The notes under the pieces: generated by a model | Database searches by the model: none | What the model saw: only the letters and a program-made list of their open reading frames with translations | Told to the model about the DNA's origin: nothing | Origin: Polynucleobacter sp. Latsch14-2 | Lineage (GTDB): Bacteria; Pseudomonadota; Gammaproteobacteria; Burkholderiales; Burkholderiaceae | Direction of reading: 5' to 3' | Assembly: GCF_018881925.1 (NCBI RefSeq) | Contig: NZ_JACVPL010000001.1 | Coordinates: 62,001 to 126,000 of the forward strand | Length of the DNA: 64,000 nucleotides | Part shown: positions 38,310 through 48,261 of the stretch, piece by piece | Position numbering within the stretch: the first letter of the stretch is position 1 | Layout: each line of letters opens with the position of its first letter | Position numbers and translations under genes: made by a program

Positions 38310-39293
38310 ATGTTTAAAGCCATTTTGGTAAATAAGGATGATCAGGGTTATCGGGCTCAGTTGACCCAGGTTGATGAGGCCAGCCTTCCAGAAGGCGAAG
38401 TGAAGGTTAAAGTTCTCTATTCCACCCTAAATTACAAGGACGGCTTAGCTATTACAGGCAAGGGCCCTGTAGTACGGAGCTTCCCAATGGTTCCTGGAAT
38501 TGATTTTGCCGGCGAGGTTGTTGAAAGCGCGAGCCCTGATTTTAAGGCTGGGGATATGGTGCTGCTAAATGGTTGGGGTGTTGGAGAGGGGCATTGGGGT
38601 GGCTTGGCCCAGATGGCTCGTGTTAAGGCGGATTGGCTGATTCCGTTGCCCAAGGGCTTTACAGCCAAGCAGGCCCTAGCAATAGGCACGGCTGGGTATA
38701 CCGCTATGCTTTGCGTAATGGCTTTGCAGCGGCATGGTTTAAAGCCAAGTGATGGCGAAGTCTTGGTTACCGGGGCTGCCGGAGGGGTTGGCAGTTTTGC
38801 AATTACCCTTTTAAATAAGCTTGGCTTTAAGGTGGTGGCCAGTACAGGGCGCATGGCTGAGGCGGACTATTTAAAGAAATTGGGCGCGGCGGAGGTAATT
38901 GAGCGCGCTGGATTATCGGCACCAGGCAAACCCCTGGCTAAAGAACGCTGGGCGGCAGTGGTCGACAGTGTTGGTAGTCATACCCTGGCGAATGCGTGTG
39001 CCCAAACAAAAAGTGATGGTGCCGTAGCAGCATGCGGTCTTGCACAAGGCATGGATTTTCCATCGACTGTCGCCCCCTTTATTTTGCGTGGCGTAACTTT
39101 GTATGGGGTAAATAGCGTGACCGTGCCCCGTGCAAAGCGGATTGCTGCCTATGAACAGCTGAGTAAATTAATTGATGTTAAAACTCTAGATGAAATCTCT
39201 CATGAGATTAGCTTGGAAGAGTCGATTAAGTACGCGGCTGAACTAATGGCTGGCAACGTACGCGGACGTCTTGTCGTCGATGTGAATAAGTAA
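38310..39293 (+). CDS. acuI: MDR/YhdH-family oxidoreductase (acryloyl-CoA reductase AcuI-like)
   Basis: A zinc-free medium-chain dehydrogenase of 327 aa. The N-terminal STLNYKDGLAITGKGPVVR, the GWGVGEGHWGGLAQ segment, the NADP-binding VTGAAGGVGSFAI (around residue 150) and VNSVTVPRAKR match the YhdH/AcuI family, which reduces acryloyl-CoA to propionyl-CoA with NADPH. That activity would matter for DMSP-derived or 3-hydroxypropionate-derived acrylate, but no such pathway genes are adjacent. The family is firm; the substrate is inferred. Confidence 0.8.
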   Translation: MFKAILVNKDDQGYRAQLTQVDEASLPEGEVKVKVLYSTLNYKDGLAITGKGPVVRSFPMVPGIDFAGEVVESASPDFKAGDMVLLNGWGVGEGHWGGLAQMARVKADWLIPLPKGFTAKQALAIGTAGYTAMLCVMALQRHGLKPSDGEVLVTGAAGGVGSFAITLLNKLGFKVVASTGRMAEADYLKKLGAAEVIERAGLSAPGKPLAKERWAAVVDSVGSHTLANACAQTKSDGAVAACGLAQGMDFPSTVAPFILRGVTLYGVNSVTVPRAKRIAAYEQLSKLIDVKTLDEISHEISLEESIKYAAELMAGNVRGRLVVDVNK

Positions 39294-39317
39294 GCCTTTG
39301 TGACAAGGGGGTGCGTC

Positions 39318-39494
39318 TCATCGGGCTTGTTTCGGTTTGCGTGCGGCAAGTTGCTCGCGAATCTTAAGTTTTTCGGGATCTGAGAGTTCTGACCAATCTG
39401 CGATTTCAGCTAAGGTGCGGTAACAGCCGCGGCAATAGCCGTTCTCTGGGTTGATGTCACACCAATTAACGCAGGGCGATGGAATTGTTGTCAA
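39318..39494 (-). CDS. DUF1289 family small cysteine-rich protein
   Basis: A 58-aa protein read on the minus strand from a TTG codon. It has the DUF1289 cysteine pattern SPCVNWCDI followed by GYCRGCYRTLAEI and then an ADWSEL block and a basic tail. The four cysteines (C8, C12, C22, C25) suggest a small metal- or cluster-binding fold; the function of the family is unknown. No ATG or GTG opens this frame closer, and TAGG lies six bases before the TTG, supporting the start. It fills most of the gap between the acuI-like gene and the MBL-fold gene. Confidence 0.75.
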   Translation of the reverse strand: MTTIPSPCVNWCDINPENGYCRGCYRTLAEIADWSELSDPEKLKIREQLAARKPKQAR

Positions 39495-39528
39495 AGCAAA
39501 CCTAGAAATAGAAAAATAAATATCCAGT

Positions 39529-40614
39529 ATGAATACAAAAAATCAAATAAGTAGTAATGATGCCATTCATTATCCATTCGGGGAGGCGCTGCCAGATAGC
39601 GGTAGCACCCTTGAGGTTGCTCCGGGAGTGTATTGGCTCAGAATGCGACTGCCCTTTGCTTTAGATCATATTAATTTATGGCTTTTACGAGATGAGCTTG
39701 ATGGGGTTCAGGGTTGGACGATTGTGGATTGCGGCATCTCCAGTGATGAAACGCGCGCATCGTGGGAGCAGATATTTGCCACACAGCTTCAAGGGCTCCC
39801 AGTATTACGAGTGCTTGTGACTCATATGCATCCTGATCATGTGGGCCTTTCTAAATGGCTATGCGAGCGCTGGAAAGTGCCTTTATGGATTTCTATGACG
39901 GACTATTTAACAGCCCAGTGGCTAAGTCATAAAGAGGGTGGCGCAGCAGTAGGTGTGCTGGTTGGCGGTGGCGGTTCAGCAGATCATTTTCAAAAACATG
40001 GTTTGAGTACACCTGAGGATTTAGAAAAAATTCGGGGGCGCGCCAATTACTACAGCGATATGGTTCCCGGAGTGCCGCGTCAATATCGTCGCATTATTGA
40101 CGGTGAGATTATTTTGATTGGCGGTCATGCTTGGCAAGTCATCATGGGTTATGGCCATGCGCCAGAGCATGCTTCATTATTTTGTAAGGCCCTCGGAGTA
40201 TTAATTTCTGGGGATATGTTGTTGCCCCGCATCTCAACAAATGTCAGCGTCTACGATGCTGACCCAGATGCAGACCCACTGGGCTTGTACTTAAGTTCTT
40301 TGGATAGATACTTGCCACTACCGGATGAGACCCTAGTACTACCATCTCATGGCAAGCCGTTCACTGGCATGAAGCCGCGGATTGGACAACTCAAGACGCA
40401 CCACGATGAGCGTTTGGCGGACACTCTTGGCGCCTGTCAAAAACCGGCACACGCTAGAGAGATTGTGCCGGTTTTGTTTAAGCGCGAATTAGATATTCAC
40501 CAGATGACTTTTGCAATGGGCGAGGCTATTGCTCATCTGAATTACCTACTTCGTCGAGGTAAGTTGAGTCGCCAGCTTTGCGACGACGGCGTGTTGCGGT
40601 TTTCCGTGGTTTAG
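39529..40614 (+). CDS. MBL-fold metallo-hydrolase
   Basis: A metallo-beta-lactamase-fold protein with the metal signature THMHPDHVG (His99, His101, Asp103, His104), a further His in YGHAPEHAS and Asp in LISGDMLLP, and a C-terminal winged-helix-like segment ending in a stretch that links to LLRRGKLSR. The 361-aa form with the HAPEH motif resembles hydrolases near beta-oxidation or quorum-quenching genes, but no specific substrate can be named. Its last 89 bp are also coding on the other strand for phaM. Confidence 0.85.
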   Translation: MNTKNQISSNDAIHYPFGEALPDSGSTLEVAPGVYWLRMRLPFALDHINLWLLRDELDGVQGWTIVDCGISSDETRASWEQIFATQLQGLPVLRVLVTHMHPDHVGLSKWLCERWKVPLWISMTDYLTAQWLSHKEGGAAVGVLVGGGGSADHFQKHGLSTPEDLEKIRGRANYYSDMVPGVPRQYRRIIDGEIILIGGHAWQVIMGYGHAPEHASLFCKALGVLISGDMLLPRISTNVSVYDADPDADPLGLYLSSLDRYLPLPDETLVLPSHGKPFTGMKPRIGQLKTHHDERLADTLGACQKPAHAREIVPVLFKRELDIHQMTFAMGEAIAHLNYLLRRGKLSRQLCDDGVLRFSVV

Positions 40615-40975
40615 GGTTGCTCTTGGTGCTGGCAGCCTCGCTTGAACTGGTAGCTGCCGCCCCTGCTGCTGAAACGGCATCACCAAACGATTTAAGCGCC
40701 ATCATGGTGGCATGCTGTACTTCAAGCCCCTGAATAGTCGATTTCAGAATATTAAGATTCAGGTTCAGCCAGTTTTCTACACTCTTGAGGTCTTTAATGC
40801 GCTTTTCAAGCTCGTCCACATCCAGACCTGGGAAAGCGGCGCCAAAGCCACCGGCAGCCTTAGCACTATCAGCGGTGAAGGGGAATTGACCTGGTATTTG
40901 GCCGGTGGCGCTTTGACCCCACATTGTTTTAAGCATTTCAAGGCTTTGATTGAATTCTGGCATTGCTCCGAACAT
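40526..40975 (-). CDS. phaM: PhaM-type polyhydroxyalkanoate granule regulatory protein
   Basis: A 149-aa protein that begins MFGAMPEFNQSLEMLKTMWG and continues with the conserved LDVDELEKRIKDLKSVENWL-type helix (core LEKRIKDLKSVENWLNLNLN), matching PhaM of Ralstonia. PhaM activates PHB synthase and ties granules to the nucleoid. The C-terminus is Lys/Arg/Ala rich (PKPRKTATRRRRKAG), fitting DNA binding. The final 29 codons overlap the 3' end of the MBL-fold gene on the opposite strand, which is much more than its neighbours' 4-bp overlaps. No PHA synthase is in the window. Confidence 0.8.
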   Translation of the reverse strand: MFGAMPEFNQSLEMLKTMWGQSATGQIPGQFPFTADSAKAAGGFGAAFPGLDVDELEKRIKDLKSVENWLNLNLNILKSTIQGLEVQHATMMALKSFGDAVSAAGAAATSSSEAASTKSNPKPRKTATRRRRKAGDSTYLDEVGNSDEQ

Positions 40976-41050
40976 ATATACCCCAGGTTAGATAAAAAGG
41001 TGGCTTTACCAATAGAATAAGGGATTCTAGAGATTAATCCCGGTTAAGTA

Positions 41051-42115
41051 ATGCAATCTAATGGTATATCCCAGCCCTATACGCGTGGTCAAGGCCTCCC
41101 CGAGCTTTTAAAGCAGCGCATTCTGATTTTGGATGGCGCTATGGGCACAATGATCCAGCAGCACAAGCTGTCTGAGGCAGACTATCGTGGTCTGCCAGGC
41201 ATTACTCGTTTTGCTGATCATGCGAGTGATGTCAAAGGCAACAATGAATTACTTGTACTGACTCAGCCTAAGATCATCAGCAAGATTCATGAGCAGTATT
41301 TGGATGCCGGCGCAGACATTATTGAGACAAATACTTTTGGCGCCACTTCTGTTGCCCAGGAGGATTACAAAATGGCGAGTTTGGCGCGTGAGATGAATGT
41401 CATCTCGGCGCAGCTAGCGCGTGCAGCCTGTGTTAAATACAGCACTCCTGACAAGCCTCGGTTTGCAGCCGGCGCTATTGGACCAACGCCGAAGACTGCA
41501 AGCATCTCTCCCGATGTAAATGATCCAGGTGCACGTAATGTTACCTTCGATGTCTTGCGGGCTTCTTACCGCGAGCAGATTGAAGGGCTCTTCGAGGGCG
41601 GCGTTGATTTATTTCTTGTAGAGACTATTTTTGATACTTTAAATGCTAAAGCAGCGCTGTTTGCGTTAGATGAATTTTTTGAGGAGACGGGTGAGCGCTT
41701 GCCAGTAATGATTTCAGGCACGGTAACAGATGCTTCCGGACGGATTCTTTCAGGGCAAACTGTTGAGGCATTTTGGAATAGTTTGCGCCATATTAAACCG
41801 CTTACGTTTGGCTTAAATTGCGCATTAGGTGCTGCCCTGATGCGTCCATATATTGCTGAGCTTTCTCGTATCTGCGATGCTGCTGTTTCTTGTTATCCAA
41901 ACGCTGGCTTGCCAAACCCGATGAGCGATACTGGTTTTGACGAGACCCCTGAAATTACTTCAAGCTTAGTTGATGGTTTTGCAAAAGACGGCTTAGTGAA
42001 TTTGGTTGGCGGTTGTTGTGGCACCACTCCAGACCATATTCGTGCGATAGCGAATGTAGTTGCCAAGCGTAAGCCACGAGCTTTCTACCGCGAAGGTACG
42101 GAGGTTGCGGTATGA
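41051..42115 (+). CDS. metH: Methionine synthase, homocysteine-binding part (separate polypeptide)
   Basis: This is the N-terminal homocysteine methyltransferase domain of B12-dependent MetH, encoded alone. [17 protein letters not shown] opens it, and the zinc cysteines are visible in FGLNCALGA and Cys322-Cys323 in [10 protein letters not shown]. It lacks the folate and B12 domains, which follow as a separate protein whose ATG overlaps this stop (ATGA). The break falls between domains, so both halves can fold, and coupling should give equal amounts. A GGGATT/AATCCC hairpin lies just upstream (41021-41041), ten bases before the ATG. Confidence 0.93.
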   Translation: MQSNGISQPYTRGQGLPELLKQRILILDGAMGTMIQQHKLSEADYRGLPGITRFADHASDVKGNNELLVLTQPKIISKIHEQYLDAGADIIETNTFGATSVAQEDYKMASLAREMNVISAQLARAACVKYSTPDKPRFAAGAIGPTPKTASISPDVNDPGARNVTFDVLRASYREQIEGLFEGGVDLFLVETIFDTLNAKAALFALDEFFEETGERLPVMISGTVTDASGRILSGQTVEAFWNSLRHIKPLTFGLNCALGAALMRPYIAELSRICDAAVSCYPNAGLPNPMSDTGFDETPEITSSLVDGFAKDGLVNLVGGCCGTTPDHIRAIANVVAKRKPRAFYREGTEVAV

Positions 42116-44877
42116 GTAATTCGGAAAATAGAAAAGTTGAGAAGCAGCGTATGCCTGCCATGAAACTATCAGGCTTGGAGCCCTTTAATGTAACCGCTGA
42201 TGTTGGCTTTGTGAACATTGGCGAACGCACTAATGTGACAGGCTCAAAAGCATTTTCGCGCATGATTTTGAATAATCAGTTTGACGAAGCGCTCGTGGTC
42301 GCAAGACAGCAAGTTGAGAATGGTGCTCAAGTCATCGATATCAACATGGATGAAGCCATGTTGGACTCCGAAGCTGCGATGATACGTTTCTTAAATCTGA
42401 TTGCCTCAGAGCCAGATATTGCACGCGTGCCCATCATGATTGACTCCTCTAAGTGGAGCGTGATCGAGGCCGGTTTAAAATGCATCCAAGGCAAGCCGAT
42501 TGTGAACTCTATTTCATTAAAAGAGGGTGAGGACTCATTTAGAAAGCAGGCGCGTTTAATTCGTCGCTATGGTGCAGCTAGCGTTGTCATGGCCTTTGAT
42601 GAAGTTGGTCAGGCCGATACTTTCAAGCGTAAGACGGAAATTTGTCAGCGTTGTTATGAAATTCTAGTAAATGAAATCGGCTTTCCGGCTGAAGATATTA
42701 TCTTTGATCCAAATATCTTTGCAATTGCCACTGGCATTGAAGAGCACGACAACTATGCGGTAGATTTTATTAATGCCACACGCTGGATTAAAGAGAATCT
42801 GCCTGGTGCAAAAGTAAGTGGCGGCGTATCGAACGTCAGTTTCTCATTCCGAGGTAATGACCGCGTTCGCGAAGCAATTCATACGGTCTTCTTGTATCAC
42901 GCGGTGCAGGCTGGCATGGATATGGGTATTGTGAATGCCGGACAGTTGGGCGTTTATGCTGACTTAGATCCAGAGTTACGCGAACGGGTTGAGGACGTTG
43001 TACTGAATCGTTTCAAGGAAAAAGAGGGCAAAACCCCTACTGAGCGCTTACTAGATATTGCCGATCAATTTAAGGGTGGTGGCGCTAAGCAAGTTGAGAA
43101 CTTAGTGTGGCGTGATGCCCCAGTTCGCGAACGTTTAACTCACGCACTGGTTCATGGTATTACCGCTTTCATTGAAGAAGATACAGAAGAGTTACGCGCC
43201 CAAATTATGGGTTCAGGCGGCAGACCAATCGAAGTGATCGAAGGCCCGCTCATGGACGGCATGAATGTGGTTGGTGATTTGTTTGGTGCTGGCAAAATGT
43301 TTTTGCCTCAAGTGGTTAAGAGTGCGCGCGTAATGAAGCAAGCAGTGGCATTGTTGATTCCTTACATTGAGGAAGAGAAACGTCAGCATGTAGCAGCTGG
43401 TGGCGAAGCAAAGGCTAAGGGTAAGATCGTGATGGCTACAGTGAAGGGCGATGTTCACGATATTGGTAAAAATATTGTGACTGTAGTGTTGCAATGTAAT
43501 AACTTTGAAGTCGTAAATATGGGCGTTATGGTGCCATGCGCCCAGATCTTGCAAAAGGCCAAAGACGAGAATGCCGATATTGTTGGATTGTCTGGCTTGA
43601 TTACACCTTCTCTTGAAGAGATGACCTATGTTGCTCAAGAGATGCAACGAGATGATTATTTCCGTGAGCGTCAGATACCATTAATGATCGGAGGTGCAAC
43701 GACTTCACGCGTTCACACAGCCGTTAAGATTGCGCCCCACTATGATGGGCCAGTTGTTTATGTCCCAGATGCGTCTCGTTCAGTATCGGTGGCATCGAGT
43801 CTATTGTCAGATGAGAGTGCCAAGAAATTTATTCAAGATTTGCGCGATGACTATGTGCGGATTCGTGAACAGCATGCTAACAAAAAAGCAGCGCCAACGA
43901 TTTCATTAGCGGCAGCGCGCAAGAATCGTGAGCTGATTGACTGGGCTGCTTATTTACCTGAAAAGCCTAAGTTCATTGGTCGCCGCGTCTTTAAGAACTT
44001 TGCATTAAGTGATATCGCTCAATATATTGATTGGACGCCCTTCTTTCAAACTTGGGATCTGGCCGGAAAGTTCCCGGCAATTTTGGATGATGAAGTGGTT
44101 GGCGTTGAAGCGCGCAAGGTGTTTGAGGATGCCCAAAGCCTACTGGATAAGTTGATTAAAGGTCAATGGCTTCAAGCTGATGCAGTGGTTGCCTTTTATC
44201 CAGCCAATGCGGTTGGCGATGATATCGTGCTCTATAGCGACGAAGCGCGCCAACATCCATTGTTTGTTTGGCACAACTTGCGTCAACAGTCAGAGCGCCC
44301 AGTGGTAGATGGTGCGCGCAGACCCAATCGTTGTCTGGCAGATTATGTGGCGCCAAAAGATTCTGGTGTGGCCGATTATTTGGGTTGTTTTGCGCTAACG
44401 ACGGGACATGGCGTTGAGAAAAAAGTTGCTGAGTTCCAGGCTAAACATGATGATTACAGTGCGATTATGTTGAAGGCCTTGGCAGATCGTTTGGCTGAAG
44501 CGTTTGCAGAGCTGATGCATCATCGTGTTAGAACAGATCTTTGGGCTTACGCTACCGATGAGATTTTGACTAATGATCAAATGATTAATGAGGAATATCG
44601 GGGCATTCGTCCTGCGCCTGGTTATCCAGCCTGTCCTGCTCATGAGGTTAAGGACGATTTGCTACGGGTGTTGGGTTCTGAGGATATTGGGATGACCCTG
44701 ACAGAATCTATGGCAATGAATCCTGCCTCAAGCGTGAGCGGCTTCTATTTAGCCCATCCTGATGCACGTTACTTTAATGTGGGTAAGGTATCTGCAGATC
44801 AGGTCGAGGATTTGGCACTACGTCGTGGCGCGTCTGTGGAAGATATTCGTCGGCAGCTATCCAGCTCCCTAGATTAA
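42112..44877 (+). CDS. metH: Methionine synthase, folate/cobalamin/activation part
   Basis: A 921-aa protein with the remaining MetH modules in order: pterin-binding domain ([16 protein letters not shown], around 25-300), B12 cap and binding domain with cobalt ligand His449 in GDVHDIGKN, and the C-terminal SAM-dependent reactivation domain, ending in a region with [13 protein letters not shown]. It transfers the methyl from methyl-THF (from metF upstream) to homocysteine bound by the partner polypeptide. The stop TAA shares TTAA with the opposing DUF1840 gene. Confidence 0.95.
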   Translation: MSNSENRKVEKQRMPAMKLSGLEPFNVTADVGFVNIGERTNVTGSKAFSRMILNNQFDEALVVARQQVENGAQVIDINMDEAMLDSEAAMIRFLNLIASEPDIARVPIMIDSSKWSVIEAGLKCIQGKPIVNSISLKEGEDSFRKQARLIRRYGAASVVMAFDEVGQADTFKRKTEICQRCYEILVNEIGFPAEDIIFDPNIFAIATGIEEHDNYAVDFINATRWIKENLPGAKVSGGVSNVSFSFRGNDRVREAIHTVFLYHAVQAGMDMGIVNAGQLGVYADLDPELRERVEDVVLNRFKEKEGKTPTERLLDIADQFKGGGAKQVENLVWRDAPVRERLTHALVHGITAFIEEDTEELRAQIMGSGGRPIEVIEGPLMDGMNVVGDLFGAGKMFLPQVVKSARVMKQAVALLIPYIEEEKRQHVAAGGEAKAKGKIVMATVKGDVHDIGKNIVTVVLQCNNFEVVNMGVMVPCAQILQKAKDENADIVGLSGLITPSLEEMTYVAQEMQRDDYFRERQIPLMIGGATTSRVHTAVKIAPHYDGPVVYVPDASRSVSVASSLLSDESAKKFIQDLRDDYVRIREQHANKKAAPTISLAAARKNRELIDWAAYLPEKPKFIGRRVFKNFALSDIAQYIDWTPFFQTWDLAGKFPAILDDEVVGVEARKVFEDAQSLLDKLIKGQWLQADAVVAFYPANAVGDDIVLYSDEARQHPLFVWHNLRQQSERPVVDGARRPNRCLADYVAPKDSGVADYLGCFALTTGHGVEKKVAEFQAKHDDYSAIMLKALADRLAEAFAELMHHRVRTDLWAYATDEILTNDQMINEEYRGIRPAPGYPACPAHEVKDDLLRVLGSEDIGMTLTESMAMNPASSVSGFYLAHPDARYFNVGKVSADQVEDLALRRGASVEDIRRQLSSSLD

Positions 44878-45185
44878 ACACCCCACATTACAGGCTCATC
44901 CTTGTTTTGAGCCTGTTTCATGAGTTCTAAGAAAGGGTAAGCGCGCTGACCAAGCCTGTCAGCGAGTTTGGGCGACTGAGAGCCATCCCCGTCACTGCTT
45001 TTTGAGCGCTCCTCTAGGTCTTTCAAGATGGCAGTTTCAAGGGATGTGATGAGGGCAGGGAGCTGCTCTGCTGTCAAAATTCCCCGAGGCTCCAGAGTTC
45101 GCCCCAAAATATCAAATATTCGCTGGGTTAAATCAGCCAGCATGATGACATCTGGGCCTGCTTTTGAACGAAATTGATAGATCAT
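44874..45185 (-). CDS. DUF1840 family protein
   Basis: A 103-aa soluble protein starting [19 protein letters not shown], followed by [25 protein letters not shown], which is the DUF1840 pattern. A charged, Ser-rich linker ([15 protein letters not shown]) precedes a C-terminal [15 protein letters not shown] helix. The function of this betaproteobacterial family is unknown. It converges on metH with a 4-bp overlap and is divergent from argS with a 35-bp gap. Confidence 0.8.
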   Translation of the reverse strand: MIYQFRSKAGPDVIMLADLTQRIFDILGRTLEPRGILTAEQLPALITSLETAILKDLEERSKSSDGDGSQSPKLADRLGQRAYPFLELMKQAQNKDEPVMWGV

Positions 45186-45220
45186 TTGTATAGCTTACCA
45201 CCTGATAAACTCACTGTTCT

Positions 45221-46966
45221 ATGTTGTTAACCAATAAAAACCGATTAATTGAGATGCTGAGCGGAGCCTTGCAGGTTTTGGCTCAAGAGCGCGGATTAGA
45301 TGAGTCTCCGCCGCCTCGCTTAGAGCGCCCTAAGGCCGTTGACCATGGCGATGTTGCCTGCAATATTGCGTTGCAGCTCGCAAAGGCCTGGAAACTAAAT
45401 CCTCGAGAGTTAGCCCAAGCTCTTGTGGACGGCTTGCAAAAGCAGTCTGGATTTAATGAGCTCATTGCTTCCTGCGAAATCGCAGGTCCTGGGTTTATTA
45501 ATTTCCGCTTAAGTAACGCAGCTAAAACCACCGTAGTTCAGGAGATACTGACTGTCGGAGCTAAATTTGGACAGATTGCTTCTGGAGCTAACTCAAAAGC
45601 AAGTGCCATGATTGAGTTTGTCTCCGCAAATCCAACTGGGCCTCTCCATGTGGGTCATGGACGTCAAGCTGCGCTTGGTGATGCCTTGGCAAATTTACTT
45701 GCAACACAAGGCATCAATGTGCATCGTGAGTTTTATTACAACGATGCTGGTGTGCAGATTGCCAACTTAGCGCTGTCTGTGGAGGCGCGCTTAAATGGTT
45801 TGAAGCCAGGTGACACAGCATGGCCTGAGCAAGCATATAACGGTGAATATATTGCAGAAATTGCTGCTGCGTATAAGGCCTCTCCGGCTTATCGTGCGGA
45901 CTTATCTTCTTTAGAAAAGATCGAAGCAATTCGTCAGTTTGCAGTTACTTACTTGCGTAACGAGCAAGACATCGATTTGAAAACCTTCGGCGTTCAATTT
46001 GACTGTTACTACTTAGAATCTTCTTTGTACTCCGATGGAAGTGTTGCGCAAATTATTCAAGATTTACAAAGCATTGGAAAAACATATGAGGCAGATGGCG
46101 CCTTATGGCTGAGATCAACCGATGACGGTGATGATAAGGATCGCGTCATGAGAAAATCCGATGGTAGCTATACCTATTTTGTACCAGATGTGGCCTATCA
46201 CGCTAGTAAGTGGCAGCGTGGATTTTCGAAGGTAATTAATGTGCAAGGAAGTGATCATCATGGCACGATTGCCCGCGTTCGCTCAGGCTTGCAGGGCGTT
46301 GCACTGAAGCGTGGCTGGGATATTCCAAAGACATATCCAGATTATGTGTTGCATAAGATGGTCACTGTGATGCGCAATGGGGAAGAGGTCAAAATTTCTA
46401 AGCGTGCTGGTTCTTATGTCACGGTGCGAGATTTGGTGGAGTGGTCCGGTGGCGTTACCCTGGAGATGACAGCAGCAGAACGAGAGTTGGCATTGCAGCG
46501 GGGTCGTGATGCGGTACGCTTTTTCTTAATCTCTCGCAAGGCGGACACTGAGTTTGTATTCGATATTGATTTAGCCTTGCAGCAAAATGACGAGAACCCA
46601 GTGTTCTATGTTCAATATGCGTATGCACGCATTTGTTCCATTTTGCAGCAATGGGGTGGACAAGTTTCTGATTTAAAGTCCGCCGATCTGTCACTCTTGC
46701 AGAGTAAGGCGGCCGATCATTTATTAAGACGTCTGGCAGAGTATCCCGAAGTGTTAACCGATGCAGCAGCTGATTTAGCACCCCATGCATTGGCATTCTA
46801 TTTGCGGTCTTTGGCGGGAGATTTCCATACCTTCTACAACGCAGATCGTGTTTTGGTAGATGATGAGGCTTTAAAGCTAGCTCGGCTAGCGCTTTTGTCA
46901 GCAACCCGACAGGTGCTTGAAAATGGTCTAAAAGTATTGGGAGTATCAGCGCCAACCAAGATGTAA
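45221..46966 (+). CDS. argS: Arginyl-tRNA synthetase
   Basis: A class I synthetase charging tRNA(Arg). The HIGH motif is present as [18 protein letters not shown] near residue 140, and [12 protein letters not shown] stands for the KMSKS loop. The N-terminal tRNA-binding domain contains [22 protein letters not shown] (core [10 protein letters not shown]) and the C-terminal anticodon domain ends in [17 protein letters not shown]. At 581 aa it is the usual length. The SPOR-dsbA pair follows 36 bp later. Confidence 0.96.
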   Translation: MLLTNKNRLIEMLSGALQVLAQERGLDESPPPRLERPKAVDHGDVACNIALQLAKAWKLNPRELAQALVDGLQKQSGFNELIASCEIAGPGFINFRLSNAAKTTVVQEILTVGAKFGQIASGANSKASAMIEFVSANPTGPLHVGHGRQAALGDALANLLATQGINVHREFYYNDAGVQIANLALSVEARLNGLKPGDTAWPEQAYNGEYIAEIAAAYKASPAYRADLSSLEKIEAIRQFAVTYLRNEQDIDLKTFGVQFDCYYLESSLYSDGSVAQIIQDLQSIGKTYEADGALWLRSTDDGDDKDRVMRKSDGSYTYFVPDVAYHASKWQRGFSKVINVQGSDHHGTIARVRSGLQGVALKRGWDIPKTYPDYVLHKMVTVMRNGEEVKISKRAGSYVTVRDLVEWSGGVTLEMTAAERELALQRGRDAVRFFLISRKADTEFVFDIDLALQQNDENPVFYVQYAYARICSILQQWGGQVSDLKSADLSLLQSKAADHLLRRLAEYPEVLTDAAADLAPHALAFYLRSLAGDFHTFYNADRVLVDDEALKLARLALLSATRQVLENGLKVLGVSAPTKM

Positions 46967-47002
46967 AGTATCGGCCACCAAGTAAGAATGTAAGATGAGG
47001 AA

Positions 47003-47599
47003 ATGATGAAAAAACCGAATCAACAAATGGATAGCATTAAGCAAAATACCGAGTACGGCGGAACGATTCTGGGTTTTATTCTTGGCCTTGGTGTCGGCTT
47101 AGGGGTGGCGTTGGTCATTGCCTTTTATCTTTCCAAAAATACACCCCAAGAGCGGCCTGGTTTACGAGCGCCAAACTTGCCTTTAACCATTAAGCCTGCA
47201 GCTACTCCCGCTGAGGGAGAATCTGCGGCGCCAGTAGAGCAGCCTGATCTCAATAGACCTCTGCAGGGAAAAACTCCCGCAGTCCCAGCCCCAGACCCAA
47301 TTGCTGATGTGGCTAATGGCAAAAAACCTGCCGAGCCAGCTACGCCTACCGTTAAATCAGAAGCTATTTATTTCTTGCAAGTGGGCGCCTTTCCAAAGCG
47401 CCCTGACGCGGATGCCCAAAAAGCTAATTTAGCGATGCAGGGAATTCAGTCTCAGCTCAGTGAAGCGACAGTCGACGGCAACGCTATTTGGCGTGTTCGG
47501 GTCGGCCCTTTCAATAGCGTCGAAGAAAGTAATCCAGTGCGCGATAAATTAAGTAGCATGGGAAGCAAACCAACCCTTATTAAATCCAGCAAATCATGA
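47003..47599 (+). CDS. SPOR-domain membrane protein (FtsN-like)
   Basis: A 198-aa bitopic inner-membrane protein. A short cytoplasmic N-terminus is followed by one membrane span (about residues 24-44, ILGFILGLGVGLGVALVIAF), a Pro/Ala-rich periplasmic linker of about 75 residues, and a C-terminal SPOR domain (about 118-195; YFLQVGAFPKRPDADAQKA and WRVRVGPFNSVEE). SPOR domains bind denuded glycan at division sites, so FtsN-like septal function is likely. Gene order argS-SPOR-dsbA is common in betaproteobacteria. It overlaps dsbA by 4 bp. Confidence 0.87.
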   Translation: MMKKPNQQMDSIKQNTEYGGTILGFILGLGVGLGVALVIAFYLSKNTPQERPGLRAPNLPLTIKPAATPAEGESAAPVEQPDLNRPLQGKTPAVPAPDPIADVANGKKPAEPATPTVKSEAIYFLQVGAFPKRPDADAQKANLAMQGIQSQLSEATVDGNAIWRVRVGPFNSVEESNPVRDKLSSMGSKPTLIKSSKS

Positions 47600-48240
47600 T
47601 CTCAATACAAAAACGACTCTTTACTTTATTTGCCTTTCTCTGTCTTAGCGGTGTCGCCGGGGCTCAAGTCGCTAAGATCGAGGAGGGATTCGATTATCGG
47701 ATTTTGCCAATGGCCCAGCCCGTAGAAACCAAGGGCAAGGTAGAGGTCATTGAGTTCTTTTGGTATGGCTGCCCACATTGCTATGACTTTGAGCCGGAGC
47801 TAAGTGCTTGGGTAAAGCGTCAACCCAAAGATGTAGTATTTCGCAGAGTGCCGGTTGCATTCCGTGATGACTTTTTGCCACACAGCCAATTGTTCTATGC
47901 GCTCGAGTCGCTGGGTAAGGGAGAGGCTCTGAATGAAAAGGTGATGTACGCCATGCATAAAGAGAATAAGCGTTTATTGACAGAGCAAGAGATTGCAGAT
48001 TGGGCGGCATCTCAGGGCATTGATCGCAACACTTTTTTGGCAACCTATCGTTCATTTGCTGTCGTCTCTAAAGCGCGCGCAGCCAAGCAGTTGACCGAGG
48101 CATACCGTATTGATGGAGTGCCAACAGTGGTGATGCAGGGTCGTTATGTGACATCGCCATCCATTGCAGGCACAAAAGCCAAAGCGATTGCTGTAATGGA
48201 CTATCTGGAGGATAAAATCCGCAAGGATAAGTACAAGTAA
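47596..48240 (+). CDS. dsbA: Thiol:disulfide interchange protein DsbA
   Basis: A periplasmic oxidase that introduces disulfides into exported proteins. The signal peptide ends near SGVAGAQ (residues 1-23). The catalytic CPHC is Cys59-Cys62 in FFWYGCPHCYDFEP, and the cis-Pro loop is GVPTVVMQGRY. The length of 214 aa is normal. DsbA needs reoxidation by DsbB, not in this window. Candidate clients nearby include the small cysteine-paired lipoprotein at 38 kb. Confidence 0.93.
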   Translation: MISIQKRLFTLFAFLCLSGVAGAQVAKIEEGFDYRILPMAQPVETKGKVEVIEFFWYGCPHCYDFEPELSAWVKRQPKDVVFRRVPVAFRDDFLPHSQLFYALESLGKGEALNEKVMYAMHKENKRLLTEQEIADWAASQGIDRNTFLATYRSFAVVSKARAAKQLTEAYRIDGVPTVVMQGRYVTSPSIAGTKAKAIAVMDYLEDKIRKDKYK

Positions 48241-48261
48241 CTAACTGCTGGCTTGTGCCAC

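Noticed and set aside
40976..41050. Cobalamin riboswitch upstream of metH
   Set aside because: The gap is only 75 bp and lacks a B12-box; it holds just one 6-bp hairpin.
43213..43647. Long minus-strand frame inside metH
   Set aside because: It is antisense to the conserved B12 domain, has no recognisable domain, and its composition follows from the metH codons.
46455..46955. 166-codon minus-strand frame inside argS
   Set aside because: Shadow of argS; no ribosome site and no family resemblance.
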